A stretch of DNA of 64,000 bases from Pseudocercospora fijiensis CIRAD86 (lineage: Eukaryota > Ascomycota > Dothideomycetes > Mycosphaerellales > Mycosphaerellaceae). The notes beneath the pieces were generated by a model. That model made no database searches and was not told where the DNA came from. It saw nothing but the letters and a program-made list of their open reading frames with translations. This document shows, one piece after another, positions 47,633-59,471 of the stretch. The DNA lies in the NCBI RefSeq assembly GCF_000340215.1, contig NW_006921536.1, forward strand, positions 1,348,543 to 1,412,542, in the 5' to 3' direction. The translations under genes were made by a program, and so were the position numbers. How positions within the stretch are numbered: the first letter of the stretch is position 1; each line of letters opens with the position of its first letter.

Positions 47633-48683
47633 TTACAAAGACCAATAACGGCTATACAAGCAGAGGAAGTCGTTTCGGCCATGTTGACAGAAGACGCAGA
47701 GATGCTGAGACGAGTCAAACTGTAGAGAGGACTTACACGGTTCAAGTATGCACAGCTGCGTAGGGCGGTAAGGCGCATAGCAAACGCAAATTGCAGCCAT
47801 GCAGCCTTTCGTTGATGCAACATCGTGCACTGCAGATGCTGCCGAATATGAGGCGCCCAATTGATCACATCAGGCCCAGGAACTTACCTCTGCTGAGGCA
47901 ATCTGTGTTACAGTGGAAATGCTTTGTCCGGTTTTGAAGACGTTGTGTTGTATCCTGGACCATGCACGATCTGCCACATTCATGGTTACTTTGTTACTTT
48001 GAGAACCTGCTCCGTTCTTTTTTGTTAAGCGCCTGTGAAACCACAAAGGAGCTGAATCCGGGGCGACCGGTGAAGTCTCAACCACTTGGGGCTGCAGGTT
48101 CCCCGCTCCGTGCCGTGTGTAGAAGTGCATGTGCATCCGTGGCTGTGCGCAACCAATAGTTCTAATGAGAATCAAATGCTCCGTGAAGTCGTCAGCTGGT
48201 CGATTGGATGGCCCCTAACTTAGCCGATTGTCCACCTGCTGCAAGTACGCATGAGCTTGGGTCATTCCGGGCGACAGACATGGACGATGGCTTTGTATAA
48301 AGGATGAGCAATTGTATCTCATGGTAGCCACTGATGAAGGGATCGAAGGCATTGTTGCTGCACAAATCAACGACATGTTGGTCGTTGCGAACTGGACAGT
48401 TCGCAGTGCGCAGCGCTCACGGAGCTTGGACTTTTCGTGTTCGGTCAAGGACGCAGAGGGCGGTGCCTCTATTGCCTTCGGCCCGCTCTCTGTATGCCTC
48501 GTGGCGTAAGGCAACGGGGTCCGCAGTCATCAAAAGTGTCATAGGCTCCTAGCCTACAAGCTTGTAAGCTCGTCAGGCCCTGAATACTTCGCTCGTCTTA
48601 TTTTATATCAGCGAGTTGGAATAAGAAAGCTCAGTCCCACGTCTCATCATAGCAAGGATCCCACGAGTGCTACAAAATCCGCT
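47633..48683. other. un-RIPed sequence upstream of the HeLo gene
   Basis: Normal CA/TG content, so probably single-copy. Several frames of 65-101 codons overlap on both strands (for example 47870-48175 and 48215-48514 minus, 48312-48509 plus), but none looks like a known protein and they contradict each other. It most likely holds the promoter of the 48684 gene. Part of a lost gene cannot be excluded. Confidence 0.5.
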
Positions 48684-50501
48684 ATGGTCTTGCCACTGAA
48701 CGAAGAAACGGCAGGTATCGGCAGTCTTGTCGGCTTCAGCGCTAGCTTATTCAAGGCTTGCGTCCAAGGCCTAATCCTTCTCAGCAAAGCCCGCAATCAT
48801 GAACGTGCTGCATCTGGGTTTAGCCTCATGGTTGATATCGAGCTTTACAAGCTTCACATCTGGGGAGATGAGGTAGGGGTGGCGCGGAACGACCCAACAC
48901 TGATGGTAGATGCTCGGCAAGCAGAGCGTGTGCCCAGGGTCTTGGATCGTCTCCATGAGCTTATCACAGATCTGGGGAAGATCAAAGCAGTCTACGGCTT
49001 GGAACTCGAAGAAGCCGAAGGCCAGCCACTCAGCCAGGACGAGGCCGAATCTGCGTTTCGTCGCCTACGGATACAGGCTGAAATCGGCAGCCAGACCTGG
49101 CTATTGAACACTCTCCAACAAACAGTGGTGCCATGGAAGGTGCTTCAGTGGGTGACGTTCAACGAACTCAAAGCGCCCGTATTGCTTGACTCGATCCGAA
49201 GTCTGGTTCGCAGATTGCAGCAGGTTCTTGACCCGTGTCGTCAGAGAAAGTTCGCGAAGGCTGTGGACGTGATCTTGCGCAGCACGGTGCTGAATACTGT
49301 CAATGAACAGGATCTTGAGTTGATTGGTCTGCTTGGTGAAGCAGCGCCAGCAGAGGGCAGAGTAGCTGCAGCTGCGAGATTGAAGAAGCAAGGCTTACTT
49401 TTGGGTATCGTGGACAATCGATTGCCACCGACTGCAAGCAGATCCAGGACGGACAGTCTACTTCCATTACCTCAGCGAAAGCCATCATATCCCCCCATAA
49501 GCCAGTTGTATTCCTATAAGGACCTCGCACGAAAACGACTTCGTCCCGAGCGCCTGCAGTACGACGATTGCGATGTGTCCAAGAACCGTTTTCTGGCACA
49601 CTATGCAAATGCTCCGGTGCTTGTCGAAAAGAGAAGCGAGACGGGAATCGACAAAGAATTCCAAAGAGATCGAGTGATCAAGGTTGCAAATTTCCTTGCA
49701 GACCTTGATTCGTCTTTTCATGGCCTGCCTTGCCGAGGTTATGTCAGTTTTCTTGACCAATTTGCCTACGTTTTCGACCTCCAAGGAGTGTTGAAACCAT
49801 CTCCAGCACCATCAATTCCACAAAGGACATCATACAGGTCGCTTCGAAGCCTTTTGGACAGTGCGAGCTCGCCATCCCTGAACCTTCGAGTAGATTTCGC
49901 TGTCCGGCTCTTGGAGACCTTGCTGCAGCTGCACACTTCAGGCTGGCTGCACAAAGAGTTCAGGTCGGACAATGTGCTGTTTTTTCGAGACTCTGCTGAA
50001 GATCCTGGCGCTTTTCTGCGCTCCAAATTGCGCGTTACAGGCTACGCTCATGCACGCCTTGATCGCCCTACCGAGCCCACGGAGCCTTTGCAATCGGAGC
50101 TTGAGGCGGATCTCTATCGCCATCCAGCTTGTCTGCGTCAACACCGAGAGTCTTTCCAACGCGCGTTTGACATGTTCAGCGTCGGATGCGTGCTGATTGA
50201 GCTGGGTCTTTGGCGAAGTCTTTCATCGCTATGCTGCACTCTGGCTCCGAAGACGACGAAAACCCAGCCTGTCGACTACATGAGGCTTAGGAATAAGCAC
50301 CTATTTGCTACTAGCAACCAGTCGAAGGTCGTTGTTGGCGAGGTAGTGCTCCAACAGCTGAATGCAGCTGCCGGACGGAGGTATGCAGAGGTGGTTAAGA
50401 GCTTGTTGCAATCGTGGGCGAATCCTGCTGATTTGCTCGAAGTGGAGGTGGACTGCCTGGCAAAACTGAAAACTATGGCTGATGTGCTTGAGTACGACTA
50501 G
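48684..50501 (+). CDS. HeLo-domain / pseudokinase protein (HET-S-like)
   Basis: Intact single-exon gene of 605 codons, the only one in the window free of RIP. Residues about 8-215 look like a HeLo (prion-inhibition and propagation) domain: a hydrophobic N-terminal helix (AGIGSLVGFSASLFKACVQG) followed by a helical bundle. After a Ser/Pro-rich linker (about 250-275) the C-terminal half, about 290-600, is kinase-like. HKEFRSDNVLFF (423-434) stands for HRDLKPEN, with Glu425 for the catalytic Asp; VTGY (451-454) replaces DFG; DLYRHP and FDMFSVGCVLIELGLW follow. It is therefore probably catalytically dead. HeLo domains insert in membranes and drive cell death in heterokaryon incompatibility; a role of that kind is inferred. 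No C-terminal amyloid motif is seen. Confidence 0.85.
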   Translation: MVLPLNEETAGIGSLVGFSASLFKACVQGLILLSKARNHERAASGFSLMVDIELYKLHIWGDEVGVARNDPTLMVDARQAERVPRVLDRLHELITDLGKIKAVYGLELEEAEGQPLSQDEAESAFRRLRIQAEIGSQTWLLNTLQQTVVPWKVLQWVTFNELKAPVLLDSIRSLVRRLQQVLDPCRQRKFAKAVDVILRSTVLNTVNEQDLELIGLLGEAAPAEGRVAAAARLKKQGLLLGIVDNRLPPTASRSRTDSLLPLPQRKPSYPPISQLYSYKDLARKRLRPERLQYDDCDVSKNRFLAHYANAPVLVEKRSETGIDKEFQRDRVIKVANFLADLDSSFHGLPCRGYVSFLDQFAYVFDLQGVLKPSPAPSIPQRTSYRSLRSLLDSASSPSLNLRVDFAVRLLETLLQLHTSGWLHKEFRSDNVLFFRDSAEDPGAFLRSKLRVTGYAHARLDRPTEPTEPLQSELEADLYRHPACLRQHRESFQRAFDMFSVGCVLIELGLWRSLSSLCCTLAPKTTKTQPVDYMRLRNKHLFATSNQSKVVVGEVVLQQLNAAAGRRYAEVVKSLLQSWANPADLLEVEVDCLAKLKTMADVLEYD

Positions 50502-52600
50502 ACTGTCGTCCAACCATAGTTGTTGCTTCTCCATAGGAAAGACTATAATTGCATTAGCGAATACAGCTACGCGTAGTGAGCTGCGGAGATTGGAGTAGTA
50601 AACAGGGATTAAATTTAATCGCGCACAATTTGCCGAGGGCTACCGAAAGTTCATTAGTTGGAGTAGTTAACTACTCTAAGCCCTACTTACTACTCGTACG
50701 ACCGGATTTACTATACCTATATCGTAGTTTACTACTCGACGCTACGATTTACTATATAACTATCCTATTTACTACTCGCCTATCCCTACCTAAAACAATA
50801 TCGTATATACTAGTTTAAATACTAGTACAAACACTACCAACTAGTAACTATACTAGTTCTAAGCTTTTAACTAGTTTTAGTTTTTATACTTAGGTCTAAC
50901 GAGTTAGAGAGATAGCGGTATAATACTAAGCACTACTTAAACTATAATTAGAAGGTAGAGATCCGTTAATAGAATTTACTACTAATCCGAAATAAATTAC
51001 TTCTAAACATACCCTAGCGGATAATAAAGAAGAGAAAGAATTTATAACTAAAGAATACGAAAATAACTACCTTTTTCCGGAGGCTTAGATAGACTTACTA
51101 AAGAATACTTTATATTAACGAAGGCTAGCGACGCTTTAGTACCGCCCTAGGAACTAGAGAAGGAAAGGATAAATACTAGGGCTAAGAGATTACTAGTTAA
51201 TAAACTAGATATCTAACTAGTTATAGAAACTAAAGACGCGTATACTCGAGGTTTATATATACTAGCTAGGCGGGTACCGCTACTCGTAAGTTAACTAGTA
51301 CTAAATTATAATAGTTATACTCGACGCTACTTACGACTAGGGGGAACCGTAGTTTATTAACGAAATATATATAATACTACTATACGATACCGTAGTATCT
51401 CTATACTTATAACAACTGTAACGGTTTTACCTATATCCTAAATATTAAAGGAATCTCCGATCTTACGCTGTTCTAAGATCCTTAAGCGCCGAAAATACTA
51501 TTCTATCCCTTTATAAGTTCTATATACTAAACTAGTCTTGTTACTAGTAGTAGCACTATCTTATAGACTAGTATTCTTACTAGTATTAGACGTAATATAC
51601 GCGGTCTCGTTAGGGATAGGCCTACGGTATATAACGTAATAAGATTCGTTATCTTAGTAATACGGTATAAGGCAAGCGTTAGAAATAGCAATACGGCGAT
51701 ATAGTATATTATTAATATACCCTAAAAGAAATTTAGGGCGTTCCTTATTACGCGGTAATAAAGGAGATCTAGGAATTTATAGTTTAAAATAGTTACTATA
51801 TAGAAACCGATATTCCTAAACCCCGAGTTTAAAAGTTATTTAAGTAGGTAGACTACCTACGCTACTAGTTTAAGAACTAGCTATCTAACTAGTATTAGGC
51901 TTACGAGTATAGCGAAGAGTTTCTTTATAAAGTAAAAAACGATTAGCTATAATCTACGTATTATAGCCTAAGGGAAGTAACGCGTACGTAGATACTAGAT
52001 ATAAGACTTAGTAGGTTTAATAGGGAGCTAAGTCTATCTACGTAAATCCGAATAGTTTTATATAGTACGCTAAGCGCTAAGCGCTAAGCGGTAGGTTAGT
52101 ATCGTATAGGCCTAACGCCTAAGGCTAGTATCGTTTACCTAGGGCGTAGTCCTTTATTATAGATCTAACTTAACCTCGAAGCGATCGTATAGCGCGGTAT
52201 ATATTTCCTCGAGATATGCCTCCGGCCTCGTCGATAAGTACTTAAGTAGGTAGATTTCTATCTCCTTTATAATCTTCCTCTTATAACTTAACTTAAACTG
52301 CTTAGATAAGAATACCTTACCGAAAAGATTATAGTAGTACTTCTATCGATATACGGTTAACTAGCTCGTACCTATCTTTAATACGATATTAATTACCTTA
52401 TAACCGCTATTAAAATATGTTTTAGCGAGTCGAGCGGTATAGTTAGGTAAAGGCGTAAAAAGGGCGTAGACGGCGTAGAAGAGCTAGAATAACAATAATA
52501 ACACCTTAGACTATATATTTAACGGCTATACTATTAATATAGACACTATTTTAAGCGTAGTATTATAATAGGTCGAGAGGAGGACGAAATGCCCGATTTA
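50502..52600. other. transition to degraded repeat DNA; no gene recognised
   Basis: Normal composition fades at about 50590-50690. GAGTAGTAAA (50593-50602) and its inverse TTTACTACTCG, repeated near 50684-50697, 50729 and 50768, look like terminal or subterminal repeats of a DNA transposon. Downstream the sequence is RIPed with no frame I recognise; a short GCTAAGC tandem lies near 52070-52090. Confidence 0.4.
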
Positions 52601-54900
52601 CTAGTAAAAAGTTGGTAGGGTCCCTCTAGTTCTTAGTATTCTTAACCTTCCGGAAAAGCATAGTATACGGACCTTATAGCGCCTAGCTTAAGCTACGAGA
52701 ATATAAATGCAACCTATCGACAAGCCTTAAAACTCAATATTAGAGATGTTATAAACGACTCTATAACTAGTTCGCGCGAAATTATAGATCCTTATTCTCT
52801 AATGTTTTCCTATCTAGCTTAGATCGGGAAGGAACTACTACTCTCCTTCGGCGAAAGGCCCTATCTACGTCCGCAATACGACCTTAATACTATAGCGGCG
52901 ACAATTACTACTACTAGGTTTCTCGGGTTATATAAGAATGCTAAGTATAGCAGAGCCTTAGCACCTCCCTATATATTTTACTAGGTAGAATGCTCCTCTT
53001 ATACTTCTATAGACCTTATATCGAATCCTTATACCGCCTAAAGATAATTGTTATATAGCTGCCGCCCGAGCTAGTAGATACGGTGTTTCTTTATAGCGCT
53101 AGTTACCTCTTAAAGTAGTATTTCGAGATGCCGCGAGGTTAGTTAACTGCCGAAGACGCGTAGTAGCGTACGAGTCGATCGAGGAAGCTAGTCGATAAGG
53201 AGTTACCGGCGTATAAGGATGCTATAGATAGGCGCGAGTCGCTGCCTAAGAAGGGCTCGAGAGTAAAGAAGGGCGCGAAGAAGAAGATAGCGGCGTAGGC
53301 GCTTCGAGAGTTAATAGACTCGCCCGTAAACGATAGCAATACTTACCGGCGCTTCGCGTAGTAGTAGAAGGATAATAAGGACGCCTCGACGGCTATAGAA
53401 GTTAATATAACTAGACAAGTTAATAAAGGCGAGTTAACGCGAATAGGCGAGTCTTTACCTAGAAAGAAGCAGTTAGCAGCGCTACGGCTATAGCAACGTA
53501 AAATTAATAGTATTTAGATAAATAAAGATAATATAGAGACCGAGTCTAGCGATAAGCGTAACGTCTTCTAATATAAGCAAACCTAGCGCCTTTTTACTAG
53601 TAAAACCCTCGTCTTATCGTTTAACGAAGATCGCACTAGCTAGTCTACTCGCTTCGGTAATAATACTTATCGCTAGGCCGTCGACGAGGCGTAGAAGAAG
53701 GGGATGTTTATTAGTAACCGCTTTATCGTTGCTACTACGAAGATAGTAACGAAGAAGTACGAGTTTAGAGAGAATTTCAACTTAGGTAGGTAACTGCTTA
53801 TATAATAAGACGATTAGCTAATATCTCTCGTAGCGGATACGTACGAGAAGGGCCTTAAAGCCGCATTTGAGTATAGAAACGACTCGAAGAATGTTAGCTC
53901 TATCCGTATAGATATAGAGTTCTTTACTACTACTAAAGACTTACCTCCTATTACTCCGCTAAAATCTAAGTTAAAGCTAAACGACTAGTAACTTATCGAG
54001 AGTAACGCTTTTATTGCTAAGAAGCGTACGACTAGAGGTAATAGAATAGCTAAGATTAAAGCTAACAATATATGCCTTATAGTAGGCTATCCTAATATTA
54101 ACAAATAGTGCTATCTTCCGCCTTACTTGCTAGATACCTAGAGGCATTATCTATAGCTTAGTAACTACTCTTTTAAGCTCTAGAGCGAAGCCTATATCGC
54201 TAGCGAAGAAGGCGTTACATTAAAGAACCCTCCGTAGAAGGCTATCGATTAGATAAAGTTGTTTACTAAGAACAAACGAGACAAGCCGAAGAAGGAGCCT
54301 ACTTTGCTATAGCTACCTAATCTATATACTCCTTATCGAGATCGAGGCGTACCTACTATACCTCCGGTTAATTACTTAAAGCTTCTCGAGACAGTATTTA
54401 GCCTTGCTACTAGCTTTACTAATTAATAGTTATAGCTAGGTTTAGCAACTTTAGCTTTAGCTTCTTAGTCTTAGTAAGAGTTACCTATTCTAACTCGCGT
54501 TACTACTATATTTAGTACGCCGCTACGAAGTCTTCTACGACAGTTCTTTAAGTAGGTAGCAAAGCAACTAGAATAGTTAGAAGCGGAAGACAATAAGCAG
54601 CTTATAAAGATAGAAGATTACTTTATAAAGGAACGATATAACTATAATTAGATCTATGCTCTATCGATAAAGGAATAGAAGGCGCTTAGCTTCTTTAAAG
54701 GCGACTATAGCTCTATAAGAGACAGCCTAAAGCGCTTTTAGAAGCAGAAATTAGCTAAGAGAAGCGGTTAGCTTATAAGGCGATTACGACATTTATAATA
54801 GAGAAACGGCTGCTTTAATTAGGCGAGATTAAAGGATAGTTTGTTAGCAAATTAATGACTTAACGGCCTAATTTATCCTCCGTTAGATATGCTATAATCG
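52601..54900 (+). pseudogene. unrecognised RIP-degraded gene
   Basis: One plus-strand phase stays readable for over 2 kb with only TAA/TAG interruptions. The first part is hydrophobic/aromatic (LLYFYRPYIESLYRLKIIVI, about 52990-53050). A strongly basic stretch follows (KLVDKELPAYKDAIDRRESL and a Lys/Arg/Ala run, 53180-53300), then a mixed region (ENFNLGR near 53790, PPITPLKSKLKLN near 53970) and a Gln/Leu-rich end. I know no family for it. The minus-strand frame 53139-53339 is a shadow. It could be a host gene family member or the cargo of a transposon whose left edge lies near 50592. Confidence 0.35.
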
Positions 54901-55113
54901 CTCTCGTTACTATCGAGATCTCCGCCGAGATTTCCGCAACTACGTAGTATATACAAAGCGGGACTATCCGCTTTACGCTTAGCAGCCTCTCTAACATTCT
55001 CGTACTACTATATTACAATAATATTATATAAAAATTGATATAGAGCTTTAGATATATATTCTTAAGGAGCTTGTTAATTTTTGTAATATATTATAGACGT
55101 AGTATAGTGCTAT

Positions 55114-55393
55114 TAAAGGACGGAAACTAATACTACTACTACTACTAGCAGTAATAGTATAGGCAACCGAGGGTAACATAACCTATAGCAAAATAGGCAG
55201 CTATATTTAGCATAATAGGATAACAAGACCGTTGCTTAGGCTAATAACTAGAGCCTTATAATATAGGCATTGTAGAAGTGTAACGTAAACAATATACTAT
55301 ACGAGGTTAGTGCTCTATCTACAATATAGAAGGAGGCTTCTTATATAGGCTCAAAACTTAGCCTAGGTGTATAGGGCCGGTTACTAGCTAATA
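55114..55393 (-). repeat. 3' LTR, copy E (280 bp)
   Basis: Ends as in copy C; PPT at 55394-55408 directly adjoins it. Confidence 0.9.
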
Positions 55394-55504
55394 TCCCTCC
55401 CTTTCTTCGTATCTAACTAGACACGCTTTATATTGCGCGCTAAAAACAAACAAACAGTTATACAGCCTTAGGCACTTTAGCTAAGGCCATTTTTTAGAAA
55501 CTCC

Positions 55505-55531
55505 GTAATAATACCCCCGGGGTAGCATTGT
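55505..55531. repeat. 27-bp palindrome, position P5, copy E
   Basis: GTAATAATACCCC, C, GGGGTAGCATTGT; outer bases deviate. Confidence 0.8.
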
Positions 55532-55576
55532 TCCTAGATTCTATTAATATGTAAAAACAACTTCCTAAGCAAACAC

Positions 55577-58327
55577 TTACTGCTGCTTTAATATACCGTA
55601 ATCCTTACTAGCAATAACCTTATTAGCTAGGCGGTTCTCCTAAACTACTCCGCAGGTATAGAAGCTATTAGTACTAAAGTACTTAGCCTCGTAGTAAGCT
55701 TAATTAACGAGGAGATTAGTAGCCGTGTCCTATATAGCCTTCTCCTACTCGCGTAGATAGTCCTTAAGCTCCTCCTTACTAAACTAGAGGATTTGTTTAA
55801 CTTCGTTCTAAATAACGTAACTTAACTAAGGAATTCTACCGACTAGGGCATCTAAAATGCAACTAAGGCCTTTAACTAAGATAGCGGTAGGGAAGGCGAA
55901 CGGTACGAAGGTATTCGAACCTAGAAGGGCGGTTAGATTGCGGTACGCCTTAGCAACCTTAGCGACGGTTAAGTTGTCGTAGCCCTTAATCTTAGTACTG
56001 TTAATAATACGAGAGTAGCCTAGGTCGATTAATATACGGTCGCTCTCGGGCTTTAGATTACTATACAGAAGGTATAGTATCTAAATAGAGACTTCGCATT
56101 CCTTTAGAGGATTAAGGATCTACTAAGCTACCTCGCCTTCGTTAGGCTAACCGTCGAATATATAGCCGAGGTCGTCGTTAGTAAGGTGCTTGTTAGTAAG
56201 CTTGCTAATCTTGTTTAGTAGAACTAGGCTACAGGTATTAAGCTTCTTAACCTAGTTCTCGAAGACCTCTAGTTCGTATATACCCTCGATAATAGTTAAA
56301 TAGGCGGTCTTATCTTTAGATATAAGAGAAACCTAAATACGCAGATAGCTAGCACCCTTACTAGCTACGAGCTTAACTATATCTTATCCGAGACGAGAAG
56401 TCTCCTTAGTAGGGCAGTTCTTATAACCGCTATTACCTACCTTAAAGTACTTAGTAGGCTTAGGGACAGAGATAAGCTCGTATACGTAATTAGGTCGAAG
56501 GGCAACGGCTAAGAGCTATAAGGCGGGATGCTAACGGACGATTTAGTTACTTACTCTATAGGTTTAAAGAGCATTACGGCCTTCCTACTTAGACTTAGGC
56601 AGTTTACGCATATACTAAAAGAATATACGAAACTCCTCCTATATTAGGTCGACGATAAGAGGAAGGTACGCTCTATAAGACGACTGTATCTAACCGAAGA
56701 CTCGAGGGAAGATAGTATTGCTAGTCTAACGAAAGCGGTCGAAGGAGGTGCCTTAGCCGAGAATACTAGCGACTAACTTATACCGACGCTTAGTTAGCGT
56801 AAGATCGCGAGTAATAGTACTAGTAGGGTTAAATGCGTAGAGTCCTAGGGAGGTCGGGGCGGCAGCAGGACGTCTAGGAAACTAGTTAGTATAACTAGTC
56901 TTAAGGGTAGTAAAGGCATCCTAATTAGCAACCTTACGACTAATCTTTAATAGGCGACCGACGAGGACACTCGCCTTAGCACTAGCATAGAGACTATAGA
57001 CCTTAGCAGCCTTCTTAATATAGTTAGTATATATAGAGAACTACTCTTTACCTAGCTTACTAAGGTCGTCGAGCTATTAACAGATAGATAGAGCGGTAGG
57101 AGCTTTGCCTATAGAGGCCTTAGGAACTATATTGATTTCGGTAATAAGATACGTAATAGAGTCGCCCTTATAGGAACTATAGATATTCTTAGTTAATAGG
57201 ATCGGCGAGAGGCCTCTATCTCTACGCTCGCTAAAGGAGCCTTCGGAGGAGACATCTTCTAGCGGCGTATCCGGTATATTAATATCCGAGTTACTATAGT
57301 TAGTACTAGTACTAGTACTAGTACTAGAAGGAGTGCTATACTTCTTAGTAGCCTTACGGAGGGCCTAGCGAGTATACAATGCCTTCTTGCGAGCCGCTTC
57401 TGCCTTAGCGTATTCGTCCTTAACTTACTAAGGGACCTTATAGTTATAGGTCGAGCGACGATCTTTAGCCTACATTTCTATAGCGAGCGCAAGACTAGCA
57501 GCCGTATCGGCCTCTATCTCTAGGCAAAGAGCCTTACGTTTAAGGACATTAACGATAGGAGCCTCTTAACCTTTAATAATAAAACCTATACTATTAATAC
57601 GATAGCCCTTCTCTTTTAGTAGATCCTTAGTTGTCTATACGTTAAGATCGATCTAGACAATCGCATCGTAGTGCTTCTTCTAGTAGGCTATCGTAAAGTC
57701 GTTAGGCGTAAAGGACAAGTTAAGTAACTGCTTGCCTACCTTCTTACTAGCGGTAGATATACGATAGATTATAGTATAGGAAAGGTGCTCGGCGCCTTAA
57801 CGACGGACCTTATACTTATTAACGAACGAAGAGACCTACTTAGCACGCTCTTGTCTACCGTAGGCGAAGTTAATAAGGCTCTTAGGAAGACTGCTTAGTC
57901 CTCCCTAATGTTCGAAGGCCTAGCCGAGGGTCTTAAAGCGTAAACGAATCTAGGTACCGGCCGTTTCGAGGCTATAGACGATAGGAAAGGCTTGTTTAAT
58001 ATCTATATCGTTAAGAACCTCGCGCTTAAAGATACGCTTACCGATAGACTAACGCAAGTTGTTTATACCGTACGCAACTAAGATAGTAGCCTTCTTAATA
58101 TTCCTATCGATAACGTATAGTAGGGTACGAGCGTTCTAGATCTTCTCTTAAGGATCTTTAAGGGCGGTAACGATCTAGAAGTAGTACTCGAGGCTAGTTG
58201 TAGCAGCTAGGGCGCTATCGGATAGGGCTTCGATCGGAACTAGGGCGGCTAGGCTTAGGTTAATAGGGGCACTAGGTAGGACGTTGCTACTACTAGCGCC
58301 TAGCGGATTTAGGGCGCTAGAAGACAT
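55577..58327 (-). pseudogene. ORFX, full length (about 916 codons), copy E
   Basis: The start codon is ATG here (58325-58327; protein begins MSSSALNPLGASSS) and the stop is TAA at 55577-55579. This fixes the ends of the frame in the other copies. Domain order as in copy C, with the same unaligned, family-less sequence; length agrees within a codon or two. RIP stops are scattered along it. Confidence 0.6.
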
Positions 58328-58744
58328 AGTCGACCGAAGCGGAAGCGGGTTAAAAACGAGTTTACAAGTGTGTTTATTGCTTAATAATAATAATTAAAGG
58401 GTTTAGATAAAAGGGGGGGGGTAGTTAGGCGGTAGCGAGTTAGTTAGTAATCGAGTAGAAGAAGGAGCTTAGGAAGCTCGCTTTAAATAGGGTGCGAAGG
58501 TAACGTAGTCCGTATATACCGCGCTAGTAAAGCATACGGATAACGGCTATATATAAAAGTAAAGCTATATGCGAGACTCCTTTCTTATTAGGGCAGGCTA
58601 AAGTTTAACAATCGATCTAGCTAATTGCTAGTAGCGACTACGCGCCTTTATTAACCTTTAGCTATCGTAGACTCTCGCATACTCGAAATATAACTAGTTA
58701 GTTCGAGTCCCTAGTAGAAATCTATAGTAGTAAGGCTAGCGGGA

Positions 58745-58771
58745 CTAATAATACCCCCGGGGTAGTATTAG
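58745..58771. repeat. 27-bp palindrome, position P4, copy E
   Basis: CTAATAATACCCC, C, GGGGTAGTATTAG; 3240 bp from P5. Confidence 0.9.
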
Positions 58772-59179
58772 CTCTTCTCTAGAGATGCTCGGTAACGAGG
58801 AGTAAGTCCCCTAGGCCTAGCGTAGCTAATTCGTCGGTATATTAGCCTATAGTACTGCCGTTATAGATGTAGCATTACCTTTTATATTAGCAAGTACGTA
58901 AAGGTAGTCTATACGTTTACCTTCTTCCTTCTTCTAAACACTAAGCTTAATAGCCTAAGGTCCCTATTCTTAGAGGCTATAGGCCTAGGTTGCTATATCT
59001 ATCTAAGAGGAAGGGAGAGGGATAGGGAACCTCCCTTTCTTAGTGTCCTACGTAACTAGTGCTAATTAGGGCAGGAATAGTGTCTTCTAGCAAGCATCTT
59101 ATTATAGTTAATACCTAAGGGTAGTTGCTAGAGTCTAGGAAGCTAGAGGGAAGTAGAGGGGTTAGGTTCGGCTATCTTC

Positions 59180-59206
59180 CTAATACTACCCCTAGGGTAT
59201 TATTAG
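59180..59206. repeat. 27-bp palindrome, position P3, copy E
   Basis: CTAATACTACCCC, T, AGGGTATTATTAG; 435 bp from P4. Confidence 0.9.
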
Positions 59207-59471
59207 GAAAACACGCCTCGTATAGTTCTATCTAAGGAAACAAGAGCGAAGGAATAAAGTTATAGCAACATTAATCGAAGGTAAAGGCAAAAGCAAAAGA
59301 TAACAATAAGATAAGCTAAAAGCAACAAACAAATAAGAGTATAAATATTAGTAGGAATAGTTAGTAGGTAAGGACTAAAGGTATAGGGCGGCACTACATT
59401 AATAGCGCGGAGAACGATTAATAAGAGTAAGGAAGCAACGTAGTAGAGTAAAGGCAAGGAAGAGTAAGCAA

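Noticed and set aside
47596..48552. Several 65-101-codon frames on both strands upstream of the HeLo gene
   Set aside because: They overlap one another in opposing phases, have no recognisable domain, and are expected by chance in stop-poor normal DNA.
48771..50534. Minus-strand and off-phase frames within and just beyond the HeLo gene
   Set aside because: They are shadows of the 605-codon frame, which alone shows coherent domains.
52601..54900. DUF3435 tyrosine recombinase (Starship captain)
   Set aside because: Considered because of the long RIPed frame and possible transposon edge; none of the recombinase's conserved blocks could be read.
3212..59206. The palindromes as a CRISPR array or as MITEs
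   Set aside because: Spacing is hundreds to thousands of bases and tied to gene junctions; there are no spacers, target duplications or internal sequence.
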